From Rummeliibacillus pycnus_B (GTDB lineage Bacteria; Bacillota; Bacilli; Bacillales_A; Planococcaceae), in assembly GCF_050459865.1 (NCBI RefSeq), contig NZ_JBCMNM010000017.1, positions 1-64,000 on the forward strand: 64,000 nt of DNA. Reading direction: 5' to 3'. Shown in pieces: positions 18,548 through 27,059 of the stretch. Numbering within the stretch: position 1 is the stretch's first letter; each line of letters starts with the position of its first letter. Made by a program: the position numbers and the translations under genes. Below the pieces are notes generated by a model that saw nothing but the letters and a program-made list of their open reading frames with translations, was not told where the DNA came from and did no database searches.

Positions 18548-18701
18548 TTGGTTCTATGGGACGTTTAGATAGTATTACAGTAGAAAAGTGAGGTGAATGA
18601 CTTCAAACGGGTTTGATTGATATTTCGAATTGTGTACCACCAAATGAGAAAGGATATTATCTAAAAATAATTAATAATTCTCTTTTTGTTAAAAATTCGT
18701 T

Positions 18702-18719
18702 AAATTATAAAAATACAAT
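18702..18719. promoter_or_regulatory. Candidate ArgR/AhrC operator (ARG box)
   Basis: AAATTATAAAAATACAAT matches 13 of 18 positions of the Bacillus ARG-box consensus CATGAATAAAAATKCAAK. It abuts and touches the -35 element of argC, a position suited to arginine repression. Confidence 0.5.
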
Positions 18720-18747
18720 TGACTTTATAAATATCCAGAAATATAAT
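18719..18747 (+). promoter_or_regulatory. SigA promoter of argCJBD
   Basis: TTGACT (18719-18724), 17-bp spacer, perfect TATAAT (18742-18747). The start of argC follows 30 bp later. Confidence 0.85.
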
Positions 18748-18776
18748 AGTTACATCATAAACAAGAGGTGAGAGCA

Positions 18777-19811
18777 ATGCAGGTTGGGGTAATTGGAGCA
18801 ACAGGATATGGGGGTCTGGAATTATTAAGGTTTTTGTATAATCATTCAGAAATTGAAAATATCCATCTTTTTTCATCATCAGAAAATGGGGTAGCGTTTT
18901 CGAATAAATATGCACATTTACGAAAAATTATAGACCAACCATTACAACAAATTGAACCTGAAGCATTGCAAAAATTAGATGTGGTTTTTACTAGTACTCC
19001 TTCCGGGGTATCAAGCAAACTGATTCCGGAAATTTTGACAGAGAGAGTAAAAGTGATTGATCTTTCAGGTGATTTCCGAATAAAAAATGCAGAAGATTAT
19101 GAAAAATGGTATAAGTTAGCAACACCTCCGCAACCATTTCTACATCAAAGTGTATATGGTTTATCAGAATGGAATGCAGAAGAAATAAAAAAAGCAAAAT
19201 TAATTGCTAACCCTGGTTGTTATCCAACGGCAGTTTTATTATCTCTTCTCCCACTTTTACATGATCATATAATTGATTCAGAGAATTTAATTATTGATGC
19301 GAAAAGTGGGATAAGTGGAGCAGGGAACAAACCGAATGCAAATAATCATTTTTGCGAAACAAACGAGAATATTTCTATTTATAAAATCAATAAACATCAG
19401 CATATTCCTGAAATCGAGCAAGCGATGTCAATGTTCGCATTCACAGATCATCCAATTACCTTTTCCACTCATTTGGTTCCGATGAATCGAGGAATAATGG
19501 CAACTAGTTACGCTAAAGTACAAAATGGAGTAACAGAAAGTGATCTTCTAAGTTGTCTACATAACAAGTATGACCAGCACCCATTTATACGAATCATTGA
19601 CGATGCTTCAAAAATAAGTACGAGTCAAGTTCGTGGAACAAATTATTGCGATATTCATGTAAATGTAGACGAAAGAACTGGGCGTGCAACAATTATTTCA
19701 GTGATTGATAATTTAGTTAAAGGTGCAGCCGGACAAGCAATACAAAATATGAATTTAATGTTTGGTCTAGAAGAATCATGTGGATTAAAACAAATTCCAA
19801 TTTGGATTTAA
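18777..19811 (+). CDS. argC: N-acetyl-gamma-glutamyl-phosphate reductase
   Basis: 344-residue NADPH enzyme of arginine synthesis that reduces N-acetylglutamyl-phosphate to the semialdehyde. An N-terminal Rossmann motif GATGYGGLELLR and the active-site ANPGCYPT with the catalytic Cys are intact. A GTG at 18768 is in frame, but AAGAGGTGA is spaced for the ATG at 18777. First gene of argCJBD, 12 bp before argJ. A consensus promoter and a likely ARG box precede it. Confidence 0.96.
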   Translation: MQVGVIGATGYGGLELLRFLYNHSEIENIHLFSSSENGVAFSNKYAHLRKIIDQPLQQIEPEALQKLDVVFTSTPSGVSSKLIPEILTERVKVIDLSGDFRIKNAEDYEKWYKLATPPQPFLHQSVYGLSEWNAEEIKKAKLIANPGCYPTAVLLSLLPLLHDHIIDSENLIIDAKSGISGAGNKPNANNHFCETNENISIYKINKHQHIPEIEQAMSMFAFTDHPITFSTHLVPMNRGIMATSYAKVQNGVTESDLLSCLHNKYDQHPFIRIIDDASKISTSQVRGTNYCDIHVNVDERTGRATIISVIDNLVKGAAGQAIQNMNLMFGLEESCGLKQIPIWI

Positions 19812-19823
19812 GGAGCGAAGAAC

Positions 19824-21050
19824 ATGACAGTAATAATAGAAAGTATAAAGAGAAGTGCAAGCCATAATCTGATATCGCCAAAAGGATTTAAGGCAGCAGG
19901 AATTCATTGCGGTGTAAAACATAAGAAAAAGGATTTAGCAATTTTAGTAAGTGAAGTACCTGCAAATGTAGCAGGGGTATTCACTACAAACGTAATTAAA
20001 GCGGCACCTTTATTATTATCAAAAGAAGTGGTGCATAATACTGGGAAAATGCAAGCCATCATCGTTAACTCTGGAAATGCAAATGCATGCACAGGAAAAC
20101 AAGGTGTAGAAGATGCGATTACAATGCAAAAATTAACTGCTGATAAATTAGGAATATCTCAAAATTTAGTTGGAGTTTGTTCTACAGGAGTTATTGGTGA
20201 ATTAATGCCAATGGATACGATTAAAGCAGGAATCGAGAAAATTGAAGCAGGCTCACAATTAGAAGATGCACTTGATTTCTCACAAGCCATATTAACTACA
20301 GATACGGTGACAAAACATACTGCGTATACAATAAAAATCGATACTAAAGAAGTCGTCATTGCTGGTGTTGCGAAAGGATCTGGCATGATTAAACCAAATA
20401 TGGCAACAATGTTAGCGTATATCACAACGGATGCCAATATTAGCCATGAAACATTGCAAGCATTACTTTCAGACACAACAGAAAAAACATTCAACGCTAT
20501 TACTATTGATGGTGATACATCAACCAATGATACTGTACTTGTTCTTGCAAATGGTTTAGCAGGAAACAATGAATTAACGCCAAATCATCCTGAATGGAAT
20601 GTTTTTACAGATGCGTTTAAAGCAGCATGTGAAGATTTATCTAAGATGATTGCTAAAGACGGTGAAGGTGCAACTAAGCTAATCGAAGTCAATGTTACGG
20701 GTGGAATCACTGATTTAGAAGCTCTCCAAATTGCCAAAACTGTAGTAGGTTCATCTTTAGTAAAAACAGCAGTGTTCGGCTGTGATGCAAACTGGGGAAG
20801 AGTAATTTGTGCAGTAGGGTATAGCGGTATGACGGTGAATCCTGAAACAATCTCCATTCAACTCGGTTCTACAACTGTTGTAGAATTCGGTGAACCAATT
20901 CCATTCTCAGAGGAAGAATTAACGGAATATTTAAAACAAAATGAAGTGAAAATTGCTGTTGATCTAGGAATTGGTGAAGGCAAAGGAACAGCATGGGGGT
21001 GCGATTTAACATATGACTATGTCCAAATTAATGCCACATACAGATCTTAA
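19824..21050 (+). CDS. argJ: Glutamate N-acetyltransferase / amino-acid acetyltransferase (ArgJ)
   Basis: 408-residue Ntn-type enzyme that transfers acetyl from N-acetylornithine to glutamate, closing the acetyl cycle. The autocleavage site is clear in KGSGMIKPNMATMLAY, where the Thr becomes the beta-chain nucleophile. Bifunctional activity with acetyl-CoA is common in this family but cannot be decided here; no separate argA or argE is present. AAGGAGCG precedes the ATG. The last 38 bases overlap argB. Confidence 0.96.
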   Translation: MTVIIESIKRSASHNLISPKGFKAAGIHCGVKHKKKDLAILVSEVPANVAGVFTTNVIKAAPLLLSKEVVHNTGKMQAIIVNSGNANACTGKQGVEDAITMQKLTADKLGISQNLVGVCSTGVIGELMPMDTIKAGIEKIEAGSQLEDALDFSQAILTTDTVTKHTAYTIKIDTKEVVIAGVAKGSGMIKPNMATMLAYITTDANISHETLQALLSDTTEKTFNAITIDGDTSTNDTVLVLANGLAGNNELTPNHPEWNVFTDAFKAACEDLSKMIAKDGEGATKLIEVNVTGGITDLEALQIAKTVVGSSLVKTAVFGCDANWGRVICAVGYSGMTVNPETISIQLGSTTVVEFGEPIPFSEEELTEYLKQNEVKIAVDLGIGEGKGTAWGCDLTYDYVQINATYRS

Positions 21051-21792
21051 GAAGCTAGTTATAAAACTAGGAGGAAGTATGTTAGCTGGTCTCGAAACAT
21101 CCTTTTTTGAGGCACTTAAAAAGTATCAATCAAAAGGCTTTCAAGTGATTATTGTGCATGGTGGAGGACCAACTATTAATGAAGATTTAGAGAAAAACAA
21201 TATTACTTATAAAACAATTAATGGTATTCGCTATACTTCTAAGGAAGCTGTAAGTATTGTACAAAAAGCACTTGTTGAAAAAGTGAATCCTTTTTTAACA
21301 AAACAACTCGTTTCAGCTAATATAAAAGCCATTGGATTAAATGGGATAGATGGAAACATTTTTGAAAGTGATTTCTTAGATCAAAGTAAATATGGATATG
21401 TGGGTAAAATTTTAAAGGTTCATGAAGAAAAAATACAAGGCTATTTAAATGCTGGAAAGGTACCCGTTATTGCTTGCTTTGGTGCAACAAATGATGGATT
21501 TCCCCTTAATATTAATGGTGATACAGTGGCAAGTCATATTGCCTTAGCAATAGGAGCAAAGGCGTTATTTCTTATAACGGATACTAATGGTATAAAGATA
21601 CAAGATGCAGTACAAAAGGAAGTGAATCCTGAAGAAATTAATCAATGGATTCAATCAGAAGATATATATGGTGGAATGATTCCAAAAGTTGAAGCAGCAA
21701 TTGAATGTTTAAATGCAGGTATTCCAGCAATTCATATTGTTAATCAAAATTTTGAAGGAACAAAAATATCTAAAGAAGGTGTTCGCTCATGA
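21013..21792 (+). CDS. argB: Acetylglutamate kinase
   Basis: 259-residue amino-acid kinase that phosphorylates N-acetylglutamate. KLGGSML and HGGGPTIN are the nucleotide and substrate loops, and DTNGIK the later family motif. It overlaps argJ by 38 bases, so translation is coupled; the ATG at 21013 follows GGGGGTG at suitable distance, and ATGs at 21019 and 21031 are less likely alternatives. The short N-terminus lacks the extra helix of many arginine-inhibited hexameric kinases, so feedback inhibition is uncertain. Confidence 0.95.
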   Translation: MTMSKLMPHTDLKKLVIKLGGSMLAGLETSFFEALKKYQSKGFQVIIVHGGGPTINEDLEKNNITYKTINGIRYTSKEAVSIVQKALVEKVNPFLTKQLVSANIKAIGLNGIDGNIFESDFLDQSKYGYVGKILKVHEEKIQGYLNAGKVPVIACFGATNDGFPLNINGDTVASHIALAIGAKALFLITDTNGIKIQDAVQKEVNPEEINQWIQSEDIYGGMIPKVEAAIECLNAGIPAIHIVNQNFEGTKISKEGVRS

Positions 21793-22931
21793 GCGCATTA
21801 TTCGGAAACTATGCTAGAAGACCTGTTCAAATTGTCAAAGGTTTAGGGACAGAGGTATGGGATGAAAATGGTAAGACATATTTAGATTTCACAAGTGGCA
21901 TTGCAGTACTAAGCCTTGGCCATGCAAATCCAATATTGGTCGATACAATCAAAAAGCAAAGTGAACTTCTTTGGCATACATCAAATCTATTTGAAAGCAA
22001 GCTCCAAGAACAATTGGCAGAAAAATTAGTAAAAGATACCCATCTTGCACACGCATTTTTCTGTAATAGTGGAACAGAAGCGAATGAAGCAGCAATTAAA
22101 TTAGCAAGAAAGCATACTGGAAAACATAAAATTATTACATGTCTACACTCTTTTCATGGTCGAACTTTCGGAGCAATGTCAGCAACTGGGCAAGAAAAAG
22201 TACATAGTGGCTTTGGTCCAATTGTTGAAAAATTTGAATACATTCCATATAACGATGCAGAAAGTTTACTTTCAACTGTTGACGATGAAACTGCAGCAAT
22301 CATGTTAGAAGTTGTGCAAGGAGAAGGAGGCGTTCATGTTATCACACCTGAATTTGCTGAAGCAATTCAAAAGGTTTGCGAAGAAAAAGATATTTTATGT
22401 ATCGTAGACGAGGTGCAAACAGGAATTGGCCGATCGGGGACAGCTTATGCATACATGCAAACAGCGTTAAAACCAGATATTGTAACACTTGCAAAAGGAT
22501 TAGCAGGCGGTTTCCCGATTGGTGCTATGCTTGGAACAGCAAAACTATATGATAGCTTTGGACCAGGGACACACGGATCTACATTTGGTGGAAACCCATT
22601 AGCTGTGTCAGTAGCTACAACTGTTGTGAATGAAATTTTTAATAAAGAATTTTTACAAAATGTGAAGAAAAAATCACAATATCTGACTGAAAAACTAGTT
22701 AAGGCACTACCTTCTTCAGTAGAAGTTCGCGGAATGGGGTTATTGCAGGGAATAACTTGTGAAAATTCTACAAAAATCGTTGATGCAGCTGAAAAAAATG
22801 GTTTATTACTTGTAGCTGCTGGAGATAAGGTGGTACGCATACTACCTCCACTTACAGTAAGCTACGAGGAAATCGACGATGCTGTCACTATTTTACAGGC
22901 ATCAATTCCAGTTACATCATCTTTGAAATAA
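21789..22931 (+). CDS. argD: Acetylornithine aminotransferase
   Basis: 380-residue class-III PLP aminotransferase converting N-acetylglutamate semialdehyde to N-acetylornithine. FCNSGTEANEAAIKLAR and IVDEVQTGIGR precede the PLP lysine in LAKGLAGGFPIGAM. It overlaps argB by four bases (ATGA). It ends argCJBD; unlike Bacillus subtilis, carAB and argF do not follow, since a terminator closes the operon. Citrulline and arginine steps must be encoded elsewhere. Confidence 0.95.
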   Translation: MSALFGNYARRPVQIVKGLGTEVWDENGKTYLDFTSGIAVLSLGHANPILVDTIKKQSELLWHTSNLFESKLQEQLAEKLVKDTHLAHAFFCNSGTEANEAAIKLARKHTGKHKIITCLHSFHGRTFGAMSATGQEKVHSGFGPIVEKFEYIPYNDAESLLSTVDDETAAIMLEVVQGEGGVHVITPEFAEAIQKVCEEKDILCIVDEVQTGIGRSGTAYAYMQTALKPDIVTLAKGLAGGFPIGAMLGTAKLYDSFGPGTHGSTFGGNPLAVSVATTVVNEIFNKEFLQNVKKKSQYLTEKLVKALPSSVEVRGMGLLQGITCENSTKIVDAAEKNGLLLVAAGDKVVRILPPLTVSYEEIDDAVTILQASIPVTSSLK

Positions 22932-22988
22932 CATCTGTGAATTAAAGCGCTCAGAGAACCGCCATTCACTAGCAAATAACCTCTTTTT

Positions 22989-23049
22989 AGTGCTTCCAAT
23001 AAGCGGAAAGGAACGGGTACCTTTCTACTTATTGGAAAGCACTATTTTT
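22989..23049 (+). terminator. Terminator of argCJBD
   Basis: AGTGCTTCCAATAAG / CTTATTGGAAAGCACT with a nested GAAAGG/CCTTTC hairpin and TATTTTTTG after it. Confidence 0.9.
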
Positions 23050-23146
23050 TGTTTTGAGGGTTAGAAAATTTCTTAGACAGAAGAGGTAAAGTAAGGGATC
23101 TCTCATTATTTGAAACTAATATATAATAGAAGAAAGGAGGGATTTC

Positions 23147-23635
23147 ATGCAGTATCAATGTTTAGAAGGTAAAATTATTCATATTGGTGAGAGAGCTATG
23201 ATAAAGTGTCAGCTTAAAGATTCCGATGAAACGATCCTTTTGAAATTACAACCTAATACGCCTATTGTACATGGGCGAAATTTTGATATATTAAAATTTA
23301 GAGATATAAAAGTGGGCAATTATTTTAAAGCATATGTTCAAAATCCAAAATTTGATTCAGGAAAAAGTTCATTAGAATTCAATCCTTCAATTCTAGTGGT
23401 AAATGAAGGAGACAACTTTTTTGCTGTTATGATTGGTCAATTTGATAATGAAACAAATTTGGTTGGGGATCAATTACTTACACGAATAAATGAGAATGCT
23501 GTAATTTGGTCATCTCAAGGGTTTTTGGAATACAGAAGTGAAATCTTTGTAAATCGTGAAGTAGCCGTTTTTTACAAAATCAGCACACTCTCAATTCCAC
23601 CACAAGCAACCCCACAACTTTGGGTTATTTTGTAA
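23147..23635 (+). CDS. Conserved-looking protein of unknown function
   Basis: 162 residues, soluble, beta-rich by composition, no signal peptide or membrane segment. I do not recognise the family. The first 100 residues alternate short charged and hydrophobic stretches in a way that would fit an OB- or Sm-like barrel, but no motif proves this. AAAGGAGGGA gives it one of the best ribosome sites in the region. It is flanked by terminators on both sides, so it is monocistronic. Confidence 0.6.
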   Translation: MQYQCLEGKIIHIGERAMIKCQLKDSDETILLKLQPNTPIVHGRNFDILKFRDIKVGNYFKAYVQNPKFDSGKSSLEFNPSILVVNEGDNFFAVMIGQFDNETNLVGDQLLTRINENAVIWSSQGFLEYRSEIFVNREVAVFYKISTLSIPPQATPQLWVIL

Positions 23636-23695
23636 CAATAGGTTGATTAAAACCGATTAAAAAATTTTTATCAAGTTTTATGGGTATATATTATA

Positions 23696-23721
23696 AAGCT
23701 ATCTTAGGGATAGCTTATTTT
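23696..23721 (+). terminator. Terminator of the 162-residue gene
   Basis: AAGCTATC / GGATAGCTT with four-base loop and ATTTTTATG. Confidence 0.8.
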
Positions 23722-23735
23722 TATGTTTATTATTA

Positions 23736-23754
23736 ACCTCGATAGTCTATATAA
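23736..23754. repeat. 19-bp dispersed repeat, copy 1
   Basis: ACCTCGATAGTCTATATAA recurs exactly at 44387-44405, with related AT-rich flanks and TTGCAA/TGCAAT further on. Both copies are intergenic. Confidence 0.5.
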
Positions 23755-23973
23755 TAAAAAAAGAGATGCAATAAGAGATAAGATAGATTGAAATATTTAA
23801 CAATTATAAATATATTATTTATAATAGAGTTGAGCATTGTATTGCGAAATCAAAGGTATGTTTTTTGGTGATAAAATACAATTTCTCATAAGAATTCAAC
23901 TAAAATATGCAAAAGGAGTGGTGCTTATTTTTTACTAAGACAGTCCCCGCTTACACAATCTGCAATTGAAAGA

Positions 23974-24870
23974 ATGCAAGTAAGACTACCCCATAATCAT
24001 TACAAGCAACAAATGCTACTCGAAGAATCATATTGTTTCCTAGCGGGTTTGCAAGGTGAACAACTCATTGATCAATTTATTAAGCAAGCCAAAATTAGCG
24101 GTCAGTTTGTTTATTTACCGAACATCACAATTACTTTACCTCACAACAAAAAATCACAAATCGATGGTCTATTAATAACAGAGAAATATATATTAATCGT
24201 TGAAGTAAAAAATATGAAGGGCGAATTATTTTTTGAATCTTCCCCAGCACAACTAATTCAGAAAACGGAAGAGGGGGAAAAAGCCTATAGTTGTCCTCAA
24301 ATTCAGGTCATCACCGCAGCGTATAATATTAAAGAATTTTGCATGGAGAATAAAATCTTAGATCTCCCTGTTCATTGTGTAATAGCAATGCCAAATCGAA
24401 AAACGATTATACGGAAGTCACCTAAAAAGGTAAAATTATTATTTGGAAGAGAGCTCCCATTATATATTGAAAAATTAAATTCATTACCTTCGTTAATAAA
24501 TAAAGCTCATATAAAGAAACTTGCAAAATCAATCGATAGAAACCAATCACTAGTAGAGTTCGAACCACTTTCTTACAGATATAAAATTGATGTTACTGAT
24601 TTGAAAAAAGGAGTCATCTGTAAATGCGGTCATCTAGGTGTACGAATCAATCAAAGAATATGGAGATGCAACAAATGTAACGAAGAAATAGAAAATGCAC
24701 TTGAACAAGCTTTGGAGGACTGGTTTTTGTTGATAAAATCAACAATTTCGATAAAAGAGGGTATGGAATTTTTGGGAATATCAAATCGGAATATGATTAG
24801 GCGTCTTTTTATAAGATTTGGATTAATTAGAAGTGGAACAACCCGAAGTGTTGTTTATTCTCGAAAATGA
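23974..24870 (+). CDS. NERD-domain protein with C-terminal zinc ribbon (5' end doubtful)
   Basis: 298 residues from the first in-frame ATG. A NERD (nuclease-related) domain spans about 30-150, with QIDGLLIT and LIVEVKNMKG holding the Asp and E-x-K residues of a nuclease-like fold. A four-cysteine ribbon (CKCG...CNKC, about 211-231) follows, then a helical tail. The ATG has no ribosome site, whereas AAAAGGAG lies at 23911-23918. The open frame continues upstream to about 23923 with protein-like sequence (LLRQSPLTQS), but no start codon is in frame with that site. Adding one T to the T6 run at 23928-23933 would join them, so a frameshift or sequencing slip is likely. Confidence 0.75.
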   Translation: MQVRLPHNHYKQQMLLEESYCFLAGLQGEQLIDQFIKQAKISGQFVYLPNITITLPHNKKSQIDGLLITEKYILIVEVKNMKGELFFESSPAQLIQKTEEGEKAYSCPQIQVITAAYNIKEFCMENKILDLPVHCVIAMPNRKTIIRKSPKKVKLLFGRELPLYIEKLNSLPSLINKAHIKKLAKSIDRNQSLVEFEPLSYRYKIDVTDLKKGVICKCGHLGVRINQRIWRCNKCNEEIENALEQALEDWFLLIKSTISIKEGMEFLGISNRNMIRRLFIRFGLIRSGTTRSVVYSRK

Positions 24871-24906
24871 TATAAGAGTGAGTGGAATTTAGAAAATTTA
24901 GATTTT

Positions 24907-25297
24907 GTAGAAGCTTGACTGAAGCATAAGGAAGCTCGAGTGAAGCAAAAAGAAGCTCGAGTGAAGCAAAAAGAAGCGCGAGTGAAGCAAAAGGAAGCAC
25001 GAGTGAAGCAAAAAGAAGCTCGAGTGAAGCAAAAAGAAGATTGAGTGAAGCAAAAGGAAGCTCGAGTGAAGCAAAAAGAGGCGCGAGTGAAGCAAAAAGA
25101 AGCTCGAGTGAAGCAAAAGGAAGCTCGAGTGAAGCAAAAAGAAAGCTCGAGTGAAGCAAAAAGAAGAGCGAGTGAAGCAAAAATAAGCTCGAGTGAAGCA
25201 AAAAGAAGATTGAGTGAAGTAAAAGGAAGCTCGAATGAAGCAAAAGAAAGCTAGAGTGGGGCAAAAAGAGGCTCGAGTGAAGCAAAAAGACACTGGA
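24907..25297. repeat. Minisatellite: 18 tandem 21-bp units
   Basis: Eighteen units of consensus GTGAAGCAAAAAGAAGCTCGA fill 24919-25297; all are 21 bp except one of 22 bp, and a half unit precedes them. Units differ by one to four bases. The plus frame reads VKQKEAR but is broken by stops in two units; all three minus frames stay open only because the unit lacks minus-strand stops, so I call no gene. It lies 35 bp after the NERD gene. Bases 25298-25496 hold nothing else. Confidence 0.93.
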
Positions 25298-25496
25298 ATC
25301 AATTAAAATAGCCTTTAAACTATAGAAATCGAAACAAAAAGGTAAAAAAACACCCAGATTACACATATATAGATTGATATTTATATAAAAATGCATCGAT
25401 TATCAGTAATAAACTTTGATACTCAGATCAATTTCACAAAATTTCAAGCCAGTTTCAGTAAATTGAGCATAAAATAAATCCGCATCAAACAAAAAT

Positions 25497-25525
25497 GCCC
25501 GAGTTTGCTTCAAGCAAACTCGGGC
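25497..25525 (-). terminator. Terminator of the aminotransferase gene
   Basis: Perfect 14-bp hairpin GCCCGAGTTTGCTT / AAGCAAACTCGGGC; the minus strand continues ATTTTTG. Confidence 0.93.
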
Positions 25526-25555
25526 TTCTTAACTTACAAATTCCAATATTCCAAA

Positions 25556-26731
25556 TTAGGCTTCAATCTTAGAAAGCTTTCCTAGACGTTTAACTGCTTC
25601 ACTTAATAATGCTTCATCTTGAACTAATGCTACACGGACATAATTTTTTCCAGCTTCCCCGAAGATAGAACCAGGTACAATAACGACTCCAGTTTCTTCT
25701 ATCACTTTGAAAACAAAATCGATATCATTCAGTTCTTGCATGGGATATTTTGCCCAAACGAACATACCACCATTTGAAGGTGTAACAGTCCAACCAATGT
25801 TTTTCAAACCTTCCATTAATGTACGATGACGCTTTGTAAATACAGCACGTAAATGATCTGTAATTTCTTCGGCATTGTCTAAAGCAACAATAGCAGCATC
25901 CTGAATAGGTTGGAAAGTACCAAAGTCAAGATTTGATTTTAGCTCTTGAATGATTGAAATCATCTCAGCATTTCCTGCGATATAAGCGATTCGTGATCCA
26001 GCTAAACTAAAGCTTTTTGATAGTGAATTAATCTCCATACCAACTTCTTTAGCACCAGGAGTAGATAAGAAACTCATTGGTTTACCACCATCAAAATAGA
26101 ACTCTGAATATGCAGAATCATGAAGTACGATAATATTGTGTTTTTTTGCAAATGCAACGACTTTTGCAAAAAAATCTTCAGAAGGCATAGCAGGTACTGG
26201 ATTACCAGGTAAATTCAAAATCATCAATTTAGCTTTTTCTGCAATTTCCGTAGGAATTGCATCTAAGTCTGGTAAAAATGAGTTTTCTTCTAATAAAGGC
26301 ATATAATAAGGAATCGCTTCGGCTAAGTGAATACCGGCATCATAGGCTACATAGGCGGGATTAGTTGATAAAACATAATCCCCAGGGTTACAAAAAGCCA
26401 TTGGTAAATGGACTAAACCTTCTTGTGAACCCATTGTTTGAATAATTTCTGTTTCGGGATCTAAATCTACATTACTGCGGCGTTTATAGTAATTTGCTAC
26501 AGCTTGATAGAATTTTTTTGTTCCGCCTAAAGTATAGCCATAAGAACTTGCCAAAGCTGCTTGTTTTGAAAGCTCCATACGAACCTTCTCATCTGGTGGT
26601 AGATCGGGGCTACCTAGACTTAAATCAATTATCTTTGTACCAGTAGCTGCTTTACGAGTGGCGGCGGCCTTTAAATCTCCGAATATTGCTTTTGGAAACA
26701 TAGCCATTTTCTTTGATCTTTCGATTTTCAC
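25556..26731 (-). CDS. Class I/II PLP-dependent aminotransferase
   Basis: 391-residue fold-type I aminotransferase. The PLP lysine is in NSLSKSFSLAGSRIAY; GSQEGL, LNLPGNPVPA and HDSAYSEF line the cofactor site. It resembles the DapL/AlaA-type subgroup (LL-diaminopimelate, alanine or aspartate aminotransferases), and the substrate cannot be fixed from sequence. The ATG at 26731 has AGGAGTG upstream. A possible alternative start at Met9 or Met11 is less well placed. Monocistronic, with a strong terminator. Confidence 0.88.
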   Translation of the reverse strand: MKIERSKKMAMFPKAIFGDLKAAATRKAATGTKIIDLSLGSPDLPPDEKVRMELSKQAALASSYGYTLGGTKKFYQAVANYYKRRSNVDLDPETEIIQTMGSQEGLVHLPMAFCNPGDYVLSTNPAYVAYDAGIHLAEAIPYYMPLLEENSFLPDLDAIPTEIAEKAKLMILNLPGNPVPAMPSEDFFAKVVAFAKKHNIIVLHDSAYSEFYFDGGKPMSFLSTPGAKEVGMEINSLSKSFSLAGSRIAYIAGNAEMISIIQELKSNLDFGTFQPIQDAAIVALDNAEEITDHLRAVFTKRHRTLMEGLKNIGWTVTPSNGGMFVWAKYPMQELNDIDFVFKVIEETGVVIVPGSIFGEAGKNYVRVALVQDEALLSEAVKRLGKLSKIEA

Positions 26732-27059
26732 TAGTAAGCACTCCTTAGTTGAAATATAAATTTAACAAATATTCTACCATAGTTATCTATTATATAACAG
26801 GGTAATACATAAAAATTTTAAAAATATCAATAATTTTTTTAATTGCTTAAAAGATGGAATTTAAAGCTTTTAGATTACTAAATTTCAGAAAATTTATGTA
26901 TTAGTGTGAATTTTCATAAAAAATTAAATTATTAGTTAAAAAATTTGTCGAAATTTGTTATACTAATGGAGTGGAATATAATATGAGTCTATTTAACTGG
27001 TTTAGGGTTAAATTAGTATAATATATATTACCAATGGTCTTAGAAGGGAATAGAATAAT
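26732..27059. other. Divergent promoter interval
   Basis: About 330 bp, very AT-rich, between the aminotransferase and the chemoreceptor gene. A TATACT at 26959-26964 could be the chemoreceptor -10, with a poor -35 (TTAAAA). I see no other feature. Confidence 0.35.

Noticed and set aside
24907..25297. CRISPR array
   Set aside because: Repeats are directly contiguous with no spacers, and no cas genes are present.
24827..25396. Long open frames on the minus strand across the 21-bp repeats
   Set aside because: The repeat unit has no stop in any minus frame, so openness is automatic; no ribosome site, and the sequence is pure low-complexity repeat.
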